Below, piece by piece: positions 56,430 to 64,000 of a stretch of 64,000 bases of DNA. This stretch comes from Streptomyces ardesiacus (GTDB lineage: Bacteria > Actinomycetota > Actinomycetes > Streptomycetales > Streptomycetaceae), in contig NZ_BEWC01000003.1 in assembly GCF_003112575.1 (NCBI RefSeq), positions 248,001-312,000 of the forward strand, written 5' to 3'. The stretch's first letter is position 1. Every line of letters starts with the position of its first letter. A program made the position numbers and the translations under genes. A model generated the notes under the pieces. The model was not told the DNA's origin, did no database searches, and was given only the letters and a program-made list of their open reading frames with translations.

Positions 56430-57530
56430 TCAGCCCGCGATGTCGGCGTAGCCCTCGATCTCGCGCGGGTCGCGGGTGCCCGGGCCCACGTAGCGGGCGG
56501 AGGGGCGGACCAGGCGGCCGGTGCGCTTCTGTTCCAGGATGTGGGCGGACCAGCCGGCCGTGCGGGCGCAGGTGAACATCGAGGTGAACATGGGGGCCGG
56601 GACCTCGGCGAAGTCCAGCATGATGGCGGCCCAGAACTCGACGTTGGTGGCCAGGACCCGGTCGGGGCGGCGGGCGTGGAGTTCGGCGAGGGCGGCCTTC
56701 TCCAGGGCCTCGGCGACCTCGTAGCGCGGGGCGCCCAGTTCACGGGCGGTGCGGCGCAGGACGCGGGCGCGGGGGTCCTCGGCGCGGTAGACGCGGTGGC
56801 CGAAGCCCATGAGGCGTTCGCCCGCGTCGAGCGTCTTCTTGACGTAGGCCTCGGCGTCGCCGGTGCGCTCGATCTCCTCGATCATGTGCAGGACGCGCGA
56901 GGGGGCACCGCCGTGCAGCGGGCCGGACATGGCGCCCACGGCCCCGGAGAGGGCGGCGGCCACGTCCGCGCCGGTGGAGGCGATGACGCGGGCGGTGAAG
57001 GTGGAGGCGTTCATGCCGTGCTCGGCGGCGGAGGTCCAGTAGGCGTCGACGGCGGCGACGTGCTTGGGGTCGGGTTCGCCGCGCCAGCGGATCATGAAGC
57101 GTTCGACCACCGACTGGGCCTTGTCGATCTCGCGCTGCGGAACCATGGGCAGGCTCTGGCCGCGCGCCGACTGGGCGACGTAGGACAGCGCCATGACGGC
57201 GGCGCGGGCGAGGTCGTCGCGGGCCTGGGCGGCGTCGATGTCCAGGAGGGGTTTGAGGCCCCAGGCGGGCGCGAGCATGGCGAGGGCGGACTGGACGTCG
57301 ACCCTGATGTCGCCGGAGTGGACGGGGATGGGGAAGGGCTCGGCGGGCGGCAGGCCGGGGTTGAAGGCCCCGTCGACGAGCAGTCCCCAGACGTTGCCGA
57401 AGGAGACGTGGCCGACCAGGTCCTCGATGTCGACGCCGCGGTAGCGCAGGGCGCCGCCCTCCTTGTCGGGTTCGGCGATCTCCGTCTCGAAGGCGACGAC
57501 TCCCTCTAGCCCGGGTACGAAGTCGGACAT
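56430..57530 (-). CDS. Citrate synthase family protein (type II-like, short)
   Basis: A 366-residue citrate synthase-fold enzyme that condenses acetyl-CoA (or propionyl-CoA) with oxaloacetate. Active-site motifs are present: SAAEHGMNASTFTARVIAST (catalytic His), GPLHGGAPSRVLHMIEEI (second His) and the Arg in FGHRVYRAEDPRARVL. It lacks the extra N-terminal domain of type II proteins. A methylcitrate role is possible given the propionyl/acyl-CoA genes to the right. ATG 57530 is preceded by GGAGCCG. Confidence 0.9.
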   Translation of the reverse strand: MSDFVPGLEGVVAFETEIAEPDKEGGALRYRGVDIEDLVGHVSFGNVWGLLVDGAFNPGLPPAEPFPIPVHSGDIRVDVQSALAMLAPAWGLKPLLDIDAAQARDDLARAAVMALSYVAQSARGQSLPMVPQREIDKAQSVVERFMIRWRGEPDPKHVAAVDAYWTSAAEHGMNASTFTARVIASTGADVAAALSGAVGAMSGPLHGGAPSRVLHMIEEIERTGDAEAYVKKTLDAGERLMGFGHRVYRAEDPRARVLRRTARELGAPRYEVAEALEKAALAELHARRPDRVLATNVEFWAAIMLDFAEVPAPMFTSMFTCARTAGWSAHILEQKRTGRLVRPSARYVGPGTRDPREIEGYADIAG

Positions 57531-57778
57531 CAGGCGGCTCCTCGTGATCAGTGGTCTGCGGTGACCTGGGCGGAGGCGGTGCGGCGCCTCCATGGATCCA
57601 CGGTCGGTGTTCGACTCGCGGTCCCGGCGGTCACCCCTGTGATGCCCCGCGCGGCCGTCGCTCATCCGGCCGGAGCGGGACCAAGAACCATAACCCCGCG
57701 TGCCGCCCTTGGGGAGAGGGTGCGGCACCGGGTGCCACCCCGGCCGAGGGGCGGGGCGGATGCGGCAGGATGGGCGAC

Positions 57779-58483
57779 GTGACCGATCGCGAAGCCGATT
57801 CCGCCGTATCCGCCGTGCCCGCCGCCGCCCCAGTCCCCTTCGATCTCGCCTCGATGCGCAAGCAGTACCGCGCCGAGGGACTGTCCGAGACCGAGCTGGC
57901 GGCGACGCCCGTCGAGCAGTTCGCGCGCTGGTTCAAGCAGGCGGCGACGGAGGGCGGGCTGTTCGAACCGAACGCCATGGTGGTCTCCACGGCCGACGCC
58001 GAGGGGCGGCCCAGCTCCCGCACGGTGCTGCTGAAGCACTTCGACGGGCAGGGGTTCGTCTTCTACACCAACTACGACTCCCGCAAGGCGCGCGAGCTGG
58101 AGGCGAACCCGTACGTCTCGCTGCTCTTCCCCTGGCATCCGATGGCCCGGCAGGTGGTGGTCACGGGCGTGGCGCGCCGCACCGGGCGGGACGAGACCGC
58201 CGCGTACTTCCGGACCCGGCCGCACGGCTCCCAGCTCGGCGCCTGGGCGAGCGTCCAGTCCTCGGTGGTGGCGGACCGGCGTGCCCTGGACGCGGCGTAC
58301 GCGGAGCTGGCGGCGCGCTATCCGGAGGGCGAGCAGGTGCCGGTGCCGCCGCACTGGGGCGGGTTCCGGGTGGTGCCGGAGGCGGTGGAGTTCTGGCAGG
58401 GCCGCGAGAACCGGCTGCACGACCGGCTGCGGTACGTGGCGGAGGGCGGCGGGGGGTGGCGGGTGGAGCGGCTGAGTCCGTGA
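57779..58483 (+). CDS. pdxH: PdxH, pyridoxamine/pyridoxine 5'-phosphate oxidase
   Basis: PdxH makes pyridoxal 5'-phosphate using [63 protein letters not shown] and the C-terminal [17 protein letters not shown] with R-L-S-P end are typical. GTG 57779 gives 234 residues and has AGGA 8 nt upstream; ATG 57770 adds three residues. It is divergent from the citrate synthase gene. The more divergent paralogue is at 31292. Confidence 0.92.
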   Translation: MTDREADSAVSAVPAAAPVPFDLASMRKQYRAEGLSETELAATPVEQFARWFKQAATEGGLFEPNAMVVSTADAEGRPSSRTVLLKHFDGQGFVFYTNYDSRKARELEANPYVSLLFPWHPMARQVVVTGVARRTGRDETAAYFRTRPHGSQLGAWASVQSSVVADRRALDAAYAELAARYPEGEQVPVPPHWGGFRVVPEAVEFWQGRENRLHDRLRYVAEGGGGWRVERLSP

Positions 58484-58531
58484 GCCGCCGCCACCGCGCC
58501 GCGGCCGGGTCCGCGGGCCGGGCCCGCCGCT

Positions 58532-59158
58532 TCAGTCCAGCGCCTGTTCCAGCAGGCGCGCCCACTGTTCCACCACCCGGTCCCGGCGTGCCGCGTCGTC
58601 GGTGAGGAGGTTGGCGAGGCCCAGGCCGCGGGCCATGTCGAGGAGGCCCTGGACGGTTTCGCGGGTGCCGGGGCGCCTTTCGTCGGCGCCGAGGAGGTCG
58701 ACGGCGATGCGGTGGGTCTCGCGGCCGACGCGGGCCTCCAGCTCGGTGACCCGGCCGCGCAACTGCTCCTCGTTGGAGGCGGCCACCCACAGGTGCAGGG
58801 CGGCGCGGAAGAGCGGGCCGGTGTAGAGGTCGACGAGGGCGGCGACCACCGCGCGGCGGCCGGCCGCGGCCGCGCCCTCGGGGAAGAGGGCGCGCAGGGC
58901 GACGGAGCGTTCCTCGGCGACGTACTCCACGGCCGCGGTGAAGAGGTCCTCGCGGGTCGGGAAGTGGTGCTGGGCGGCGCCGCGGGAGACGCCGGCGTGT
59001 TCGGCGACGACGGAGACCGTGGAACCGGCCCAGCCGCGTTCGGCGAGGCAGGCCACGGCGGCTTCCAGGAGCCGCTGCCGGGTGGCCCGGCTGCGGTCCT
59101 GCTTGGGGACGCGCTCCGCGCGGTCGGCCGTGGTCACGGCGCCGCTGACACCACCCAT
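58532..59158 (-). CDS. TetR-family repressor of the acyl-CoA operon
   Basis: A 208-residue TetR protein: HTH in TRQRLLEAAVACLAERGWAG then STVSVVAEHAGVSRGAAQHH. It overlaps the 3' end of the enoyl-CoA hydratase gene by 25 nt and is the last gene of the operon, so it is made with the enzymes it probably controls (an acyl-CoA-responsive repressor in the FadR/PsrA mould). A short GC hairpin at 58513-58527 follows. Confidence 0.9.
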   Translation of the reverse strand: MGGVSGAVTTADRAERVPKQDRSRATRQRLLEAAVACLAERGWAGSTVSVVAEHAGVSRGAAQHHFPTREDLFTAAVEYVAEERSVALRALFPEGAAAAGRRAVVAALVDLYTGPLFRAALHLWVAASNEEQLRGRVTELEARVGRETHRIAVDLLGADERRPGTRETVQGLLDMARGLGLANLLTDDAARRDRVVEQWARLLEQALD

Positions 59159-59889
59159 TCCGGATCCCGTCGTTCGAGGAAGGCCGTCATCCCCTCGCGG
59201 GCCTGCGGGGAGGCGAACAGCCGGGCCGAGAGCGCGGTCAGGTCGGCCGCGTCCCGGTCGAAGGCCTCCAGCACCCTAGCCGTGAGCAGCCGTTTCGTCT
59301 CGGCCAGACCCTGCGGTGAGGCGCGGCGCACACCGTCGAGGACGGGGTGGAGCAGGGCGTCCACGTCGTCGCCCGCCGCCGTGACCAGGCCGATGCGGGC
59401 GGCTTCGGCGGCGTCGAAGCGTTCGCCGGTGAGGTAGTAGCGGGCGAGGGCGCGGGGGTCGGTGCGGGGCAGCAGGGTCAGGGAGATGACGGCGGGGGCC
59501 ACGCCGATGCGGACCTCGGTGAAGGCGAACGTCGACCCGGTGGCCGCCGCCGCGACGTCGCAGGCGGCGACGAGGCCGAGGCCGCCCGCGCGGACGTGTC
59601 CGGCGACGCGGGCGATCACGGGTTTGGGCACCTCGGCGACCTGCCGGAGGAGGCCGACCAGGGCGTCCGGGTGGGGCGGGTCGCGCAGGTCGGCGCCCGC
59701 GCTGAAGGTGTTCCCGGTGTGGGCGAGGACGACGGCGCGCACGCCGGGGTCCTCACCCGCCTCGGTGAGGGCGGCGGCGAGGTCCCCGACGAGGGCGGCG
59801 GAGAGGGCGTTGCGGTTGTGGGGGGAGTCGAGGGTGAGGGTCTCGACGCCCCCCGCGCGCGTGCGGGCGACGTGGGCGGCCGGGGTCAC
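59134..59889 (-). CDS. Enoyl-CoA hydratase/isomerase family protein
   Basis: A 251-residue crotonase: LDSPHNRNALSAALVGDLAA, then HTGNTFSAGADLRDPP (the oxyanion hole) and AGHVRAGGLGLVAACDVAAA. Family acids for hydration are not fully clear, so isomerase or other crotonase chemistry is possible. It overlaps the ligase stop by 4 nt (ATGA) and the TetR gene by 25 nt, so it is translationally coupled to both. Confidence 0.9.
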   Translation of the reverse strand: MTPAAHVARTRAGGVETLTLDSPHNRNALSAALVGDLAAALTEAGEDPGVRAVVLAHTGNTFSAGADLRDPPHPDALVGLLRQVAEVPKPVIARVAGHVRAGGLGLVAACDVAAAATGSTFAFTEVRIGVAPAVISLTLLPRTDPRALARYYLTGERFDAAEAARIGLVTAAGDDVDALLHPVLDGVRRASPQGLAETKRLLTARVLEAFDRDAADLTALSARLFASPQAREGMTAFLERRDPEWVVSAAP

Positions 59890-61454
59890 TGCTGCTCCCT
59901 CAGTGCGCGGCGCAGGATCTTGCCGGAGGTGGCGCGGGGGACGGTGTCGACGAAGGTGACCTTGCGGACGCGTTTGTAGGGGGCGACGCGTTCGGCGACG
60001 TACATCATGATCTCGCCCTCCGCGAGGGCGGGTGCGGCCGGCCCGCGTACGACGAAGGCGTGCGGTGCTTCGTTGCCGTCGTCGTCGTACGCGCCGACGA
60101 CGGCCGCGTCGGCGACGCCGGGGTGGGTGAGCAGGAGGGCCTCCAGTTCGGCGGGGGCCACCTGGAAGCCCTTGTACTTGATCAGTTCCTTGACGCGGTC
60201 GACGACGAACAGCCAGCCGTCGGTGTCCACGTGGCCGACGTCGCCGGTGTGCAGCCAGCCGTCCGCGTCGATCATCGCGGCGGTGGCGTCGGGGCGGCCG
60301 AGGTAGCCCTTCATGACCTGGGGGCCGCGGATGAGGATCTCCCCGGACTGGCCGGCGGGCAGGTCGGTGCCGGGCTCGGTGAGGGAGACGATGCGCATCT
60401 CGGTGCCCGCGATGAGCTTGCCGACGGTGCCGGGCGGGGCCTCGTTCATGGCGTCCAGGGGGACGACGTGGGTGCCCGGGGACAGTTCCGTCATGCCGTA
60501 GGCCTGGCCGACGGGCGGCAGGCCGAGCCGCTGCGAGCAGGCGGCGGCGAGTCGGGCGTCGAGGGGGGCGGCGGCGCTGACGACGTACTTCAGCGAGGAG
60601 AGGTCGTAGTCGGCGACCAGGGGGTGCTTGGCGAGGGCCAGGACGATCGGCGGGGCGACGTACAGGCCGGTGATGCGGTGGTTCTGGATGGCGGCGAGGA
60701 ACTGCGCCAGGTCGAAGCGGGGCAGGACGACGACGGTGGCGCCGAGCCTGAGCGGGGCGTTCATGAGGGCGGTGAGGCCGTAGATGTGGAAGAACGGCAG
60801 GACGGCGAGGACGCGGTCGCCGGGTGTGGCGGGAACGGACGGTTCGAGCTGGGCGAGGTTGGTGGCGATCTGCCGGTGGGTGAGCATCACGCCCTTGGGG
60901 GTGCCGGTGGTGCCCGAGGAGTACGGCAGGGCGGCGACGTCCTCGGCCGGGTCGATCGCGACGGACGGTTCGGGGGCGGTCGAGGCCAGCATGTCGACGA
61001 GCGAGCGGTGGCCGGGCGCGCTGTCGCAGACCAGGATCTCCTGGACGCCGCCCGCGAGTGCGGCGGCGCGGCGGGCGGTGTCCAGCAGGGGTGAGACGGT
61101 GACGATCCAGCGGGCGGAGCAGTCCTGGAGCTGCTTGGCGAACTCCTCGGCCGTGGCGAGCGGGTGCACCGTGGTGACGGAGGCGCCCGCGCGGGTGGCG
61201 GCGTAGAAGGCCAGGGGGAAGGCGACGGTGTTGGGGCTGTGCAGGGCCAGGACGTCGCCCTTGCGCACGCCGGTCTCGGCGAGGGCGGCGGCCACCCGCC
61301 GGTGGAACCGGTCCACCTGCTCGTAGGTGAGGGTGGTGCCGTCGGTGCCGTCGATCAGCGCCGGTGCGTCCCCGAAGGCGGCGGCCCCGGCGAGCACGGC
61401 GTCGTGGATGGGCAGGTCGACGGGCGGGACGTCTGCGTACTCGCTGCGGAACAC
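59886..61454 (-). CDS. Acyl-/4-coumarate-CoA ligase family enzyme
   Basis: A 522-residue AMP-forming ligase activating a carboxylic acid to its CoA thioester. The nucleotide loop YSSGTTGTPKGVMLTH, the YGMTELSPGTHVV segment, the hinge TGDVGHVDTDGWLFVVDRVK and the C-terminal lysine PRATSGKILRRALREQ are intact. The annotation as 4-coumarate-CoA ligase in homologues is generic. It lies between the dehydrogenase and the hydratase in one operon. Confidence 0.93.
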   Translation of the reverse strand: MFRSEYADVPPVDLPIHDAVLAGAAAFGDAPALIDGTDGTTLTYEQVDRFHRRVAAALAETGVRKGDVLALHSPNTVAFPLAFYAATRAGASVTTVHPLATAEEFAKQLQDCSARWIVTVSPLLDTARRAAALAGGVQEILVCDSAPGHRSLVDMLASTAPEPSVAIDPAEDVAALPYSSGTTGTPKGVMLTHRQIATNLAQLEPSVPATPGDRVLAVLPFFHIYGLTALMNAPLRLGATVVVLPRFDLAQFLAAIQNHRITGLYVAPPIVLALAKHPLVADYDLSSLKYVVSAAAPLDARLAAACSQRLGLPPVGQAYGMTELSPGTHVVPLDAMNEAPPGTVGKLIAGTEMRIVSLTEPGTDLPAGQSGEILIRGPQVMKGYLGRPDATAAMIDADGWLHTGDVGHVDTDGWLFVVDRVKELIKYKGFQVAPAELEALLLTHPGVADAAVVGAYDDDGNEAPHAFVVRGPAAPALAEGEIMMYVAERVAPYKRVRKVTFVDTVPRATSGKILRRALREQQ

Positions 61455-61482
61455 GGTTCCTCCAACGCGGACTGGTGGCGGC

Positions 61483-62631
61483 CTAGTAGGACTTGGGCAG
61501 GCCCAGGGTCTGGTGGGAGACGTAGTTGAGGATCATCTCCCGGCTCACGGGGGCGATACGGGCGACGCGCGAGGCCGTGATCAGGCGGCCGAGGCCGTAC
61601 TCGCGGGTGAGGCCGTTGCCGCCGAGGGTGTGCACGGCCTGGTCGACGGCCTTCACGCAGGCTTCTCCGGCCGCGTACTTCGCCATGTTGGCGGCCTCGC
61701 CCGCGCCCGCGTCGTCGCCCGCGTCGTACAGGTGGGCCGCCTTCTGCATCATCAGGCGGGCGAGTTCGAGTTCGATGTGTGCCTGGGCGAGGGGGTGGGC
61801 GATGGCCTGGTGGGCGCCGATGGGGGTCTTCCAGACGGTGCGCTCGCGGGCGTAGTCCAGGGCGCGGGCAAGGGCGTGGCGGCCCATGCCGATGCCGAAG
61901 GCGGCGGTCATGACGCGCTCGGGGTTGAGTCCGGCGAAGAGTTGCAGGAGGCCCGCGTCCTCGTCGCCGACCAGGGCGTCGGCGGGCAGCCGTACGTCGT
62001 CGAGGGTCAGCTCGAACTGCCGCTCCACGGCGCTGAGTTCCATGTCGATGGGGCGGCGTTCGAAGCCGGGGGCGTCGCGCGGGACGATGAACAGGCAGGG
62101 CTTGAGCCTGCCGGTGCGGGCGTCCTCGGTGCGGCCGACGATCAGGGTGGCCTCGGCGATGTCGACGCCGGAGACGAAGACCTTGCGGCCGGTGAGGAGC
62201 CAGTCCCCGGTGGCCGCGTCGCGGCGGGCGGTGGTGGTGATGCGGTGGCTGTTGGATCCGGCGTCGGGTTCGGTGATGCCGAAGGCCATCAGGCGGGTGC
62301 CGTCGGCGAGGGGCGGGAGCCACTCGCGTTTCTGTTCCTCGGTGCCGAAGCGGGCGATGACGGTGCCGCAGATCGCCGGGGAGACGATCATCATGAGGAG
62401 GGGGTTGCCCGAGGCGCCCAGTTCTTCGAGGACGAGGGAGAGTTCGGTGATGCCGGCGCCGCCTCCGCCGTATGCCTCCGGCAGGTTGACGCCTATGTAG
62501 CCGAGCTTGGCGGCGGCCTGCCAGAGGCGTTTGTTGTCCTCGGCGTCGAGGGTGTGGGGCTGGGTCCTGGCGAAGGCCGCGACCGCTGCGCGGAGGGACT
62601 TGTGCTCTTCGGATTCGACGAGGGTGGTCAC
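61483..62631 (-). CDS. Acyl-CoA dehydrogenase
   Basis: A 382-residue flavoprotein dehydrogenase. MAFGITEPDAGSNSHRITTT is the FAD/substrate signature, and QAVHTLGGNGLTREYGLGRL the C-terminal one. The catalytic Glu cannot be fixed by eye. GTG 62631 is preceded by AAGGAG; in-frame upstream codons to 62676 lack coding character. With the ligase, hydratase and carboxylase it completes a leucine- or branched-acid-like degradation route. Confidence 0.92.
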   Translation of the reverse strand: MTTLVESEEHKSLRAAVAAFARTQPHTLDAEDNKRLWQAAAKLGYIGVNLPEAYGGGGAGITELSLVLEELGASGNPLLMMIVSPAICGTVIARFGTEEQKREWLPPLADGTRLMAFGITEPDAGSNSHRITTTARRDAATGDWLLTGRKVFVSGVDIAEATLIVGRTEDARTGRLKPCLFIVPRDAPGFERRPIDMELSAVERQFELTLDDVRLPADALVGDEDAGLLQLFAGLNPERVMTAAFGIGMGRHALARALDYARERTVWKTPIGAHQAIAHPLAQAHIELELARLMMQKAAHLYDAGDDAGAGEAANMAKYAAGEACVKAVDQAVHTLGGNGLTREYGLGRLITASRVARIAPVSREMILNYVSHQTLGLPKSY

Positions 62632-62672
62632 TGTGCTCCTTCGGGTGCCGGGTTCGTTGTGGTCTTTCGCGC

Positions 62673-62708
62673 CCACGCGGCGGAGCCGCGTGGTCCCTGC
62701 GGCTCCGC
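62673..62708. repeat. Two mutually exclusive hairpins between operon genes
   Basis: CCACGCGGC-GGA-GCCGCGTGG (62673-62693) and GCGGAGCCGC/GCGGCTCCGC (62680-62689 with 62699-62708) overlap, so only one can form. This GCGGCGGAGCCGC pattern resembles short palindromic units I remember as common beside Streptomyces stop codons. Confidence 0.6.
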
Positions 62709-62712
62709 GCCC

Positions 62713-64000
62713 CTAGGCCGCCTGCACCACCGCCAGCACGGAGCCGACCGTCACTTGCTGCCCCGGTACGGCGTTCAGCTCGGCCAGTGTTCCCGTGGCC
62801 GGAGCCGTGATCCTGTGCTCCATCTTCATGGCCTCCAGCCACAGCAGCGGCTGGCCCTCCTGGACGGTCGCGCCCTCCGTGAGGCCCTCCGCGACGCGGA
62901 CGACGGTGCCCGGCATGGGGGCCAGGAGGGAGCCGGGGGCGTGGTGGGTGGTGGGGTCGGGGAAGCGGGGGAGGGCGGTGAGGGTGGTGGTGTTGACGTG
63001 GACGCGGTCGCCGTAGCGGGCGACGTCGAAGCGGCGCTGGACGCCGTCCGTCTCGAGGACGACCCGCTCGGCGTCGGCGTGGACGACACGGACGCCCTCG
63101 GCGGTGAGGCCGGTCCGGGTGTGCGTGTAGTGGACCTCGTGCTCCTCCCCCGCCATCGCGTACCGCTTGACCTGGGGTTGTGAGGGCAGGTTGCGCCAGC
63201 CGCCGAAGCGGCCGGTGCGGGTGCTCGCGTCGGCCAGGGCGGCGGCCAGGGGGGCGAGGGGGTCGGGGGCGGGCCGGGTCAGGGCGGCGAGGTGGCGGTC
63301 GTAGAAGCCGGTGTCCATGCGGCCGGAGGTGAACTCCTCGTGGCGCAGGGAGCGGACGAGCAGGTCGCGGTTGGTGACCGGGCCGTGGACGGCCGTCCGT
63401 TCCAGGGCCCCGGCGAGCCGGCGGACGGCTTCGGCGCGGGTGGGCGCGTGGGCGACGGCCTTGGCGAGCATCGGGTCGTAGTGGACGCCGATGTCGTCGC
63501 CGTCGGTGTAGCCGGTGTCCAGGCGGATGCCGTCGGGCACGGCGAGGCGGTGCAGGCGGCCGGTCTGCGGGGCCCAGCCGTTCGCCGGGTCCTCGGCGTA
63601 CAGGCGGGCCTCGACGGCGTGGCCGTGCGGGTGCGGCGGATCGGCGTCGAGGGCGTGGCCCTCGGCGATCCGGAGCTGGAGGGCGACGAGGTCGATGCCG
63701 AAGACGGCTTCCGTGACGGGGTGTTCGACCTGGAGGCGGGTGTTCATCTCCAGGAAGTGCGCCGTGCCGCCGGCGACGAGGAACTCGACGGTCCCGGCAC
63801 CGACGTAGTCGACGGCGCGGGCTGCGCGTACGGCGAGCCGGTGGAGTTCGGCGGTCAGTTCGGGGGTGAGACCGGGTGCCGGGGCCTCCTCGATCACCTT
63901 CTGGTGGCGGCGCTGGAGGGAGCAGTCGCGGGTGCCCAGCGCCCACACGGTGCCGTGGCTGTCGGCGAGGATCTGCACCTCGACGTGGCGGCCGCCCGCG
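62713..64000 (-). CDS. Biotin-dependent acyl-CoA carboxylase alpha subunit, 5' end cut
   Basis: The C-terminal 429 codons of an acetyl-/propionyl-/methylcrotonyl-CoA carboxylase alpha chain; the N-terminus lies beyond the window. The biotin-carboxylase part shows CSLQRRHQKVIEEAPAPG and FLEMNTRLQVEHPVTEAVFG; the C-terminal biotin-carrier domain has EAMKMEH with the lysine that carries biotin. Beside an acyl-CoA dehydrogenase and a crotonase, a leucine/isovalerate (methylcrotonyl-CoA) or geranyl-type pathway is likely. The beta subunit should lie beyond the right edge. Confidence 0.93.
   Translation of the reverse strand, partial: AGGRHVEVQILADSHGTVWALGTRDCSLQRRHQKVIEEAPAPGLTPELTAELHRLAVRAARAVDYVGAGTVEFLVAGGTAHFLEMNTRLQVEHPVTEAVFGIDLVALQLRIAEGHALDADPPHPHGHAVEARLYAEDPANGWAPQTGRLHRLAVPDGIRLDTGYTDGDDIGVHYDPMLAKAVAHAPTRAEAVRRLAGALERTAVHGPVTNRDLLVRSLRHEEFTSGRMDTGFYDRHLAALTRPAPDPLAPLAAALADASTRTGRFGGWRNLPSQPQVKRYAMAGEEHEVHYTHTRTGLTAEGVRVVHADAERVVLETDGVQRRFDVARYGDRVHVNTTTLTALPRFPDPTTHHAPGSLLAPMPGTVVRVAEGLTEGATVQEGQPLLWLEAMKMEHRITAPATGTLAELNAVPGQQVTVGSVLAVVQAA

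Overview
The window is high-GC actinobacterial chromosome with near-total G/C at third codon positions, GTG starts and GGAGG-type ribosome sites. Gene content and order point to a Streptomyces close to, but not identical with, S. coelicolor. The afsR-afsS-afsK-kbpA block, the fbiC (F420) gene, purU and the iron regulator dmdR1 occur in an order I recall for the S. coelicolor core chromosome (roughly SCO4447 down to SCO4381). Species and locus correspondences are from memory, not from a search.

Layout. 1-5 kb: MFS transporter divergent from an ArsR-like regulator, glutathione peroxidase, a frameshifted MerR gene, and an XRE/DUF397 pair. 5-16 kb: GPP34 protein, a very long membrane-anchored D,D-carboxypeptidase, a large membrane protein, a sodium:solute symporter, a VOC protein, an ADP-ribosylglycohydrolase and a secreted serine beta-lactamase-like peptidase. 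16-22 kb: a DUF2165 membrane protein with a TTA codon, FbiC, a Tat-exported PHP-domain protein and a deazaflavin-type reductase. 22-30 kb: the antibiotic control block afsR, afsS, an exported Asp/Gly/His-rich protein, the kinase afsK and kbpA. 30-37 kb: TetR regulator, two FMN split-barrel proteins, acetyltransferase, FMO-like oxidoreductase, MFS transporter and GlxA-type regulator. 37-41 kb: an anti-sigma kinase, a STAS antagonist, an ECF-like sigma factor and its translationally coupled zinc-finger partner. 40-52 kb: purU, an ABC-type binding lipoprotein, an HTH-TPR regulator, a prim-pol-like protein, a two-gene ABC exporter and an alpha/beta hydrolase lacking its nucleophile. 52-58 kb: dmdR1, SIS protein, RidA-GNAT fusion, PAS-GAF sensor, citrate synthase and pdxH. 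58-64 kb: an acyl-CoA degradation operon (carboxylase, acyl-CoA dehydrogenase, acyl-CoA ligase, enoyl-CoA hydratase, TetR).

How the genes work together. AfsK (activation-loop Thr168 present) is expected to phosphorylate AfsR, which activates afsS; KbpA is expected to restrain AfsK. The afsS promoter carries an 11-nt-spaced direct repeat of the type bound by AfsR and PhoP. FbiC makes the F420 precursor, and the small reductase 1.8 kb away is a plausible F420 user. The acyl-CoA genes overlap and read as one degradative operon with its own repressor.

What stands out. Several intergenic stretches hold decayed genes not recognisable as intact ORFs: an aminoglycoside-phosphotransferase-like remnant beside afsS, a lipoprotein with three frame changes at 34 kb, a frameshifted MerR regulator whose operator survives, and a 3'-gene remnant beside a 14-bp duplication at the purU stop. 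A tiny transcription unit at 56.2 kb (near-consensus promoter, 15-nt match to the anti-Shine-Dalgarno region, 12-codon ORF, terminator-like repeat) is the best candidate for something undescribed. No tRNA, rRNA, CRISPR array, insertion sequence or prophage was seen.
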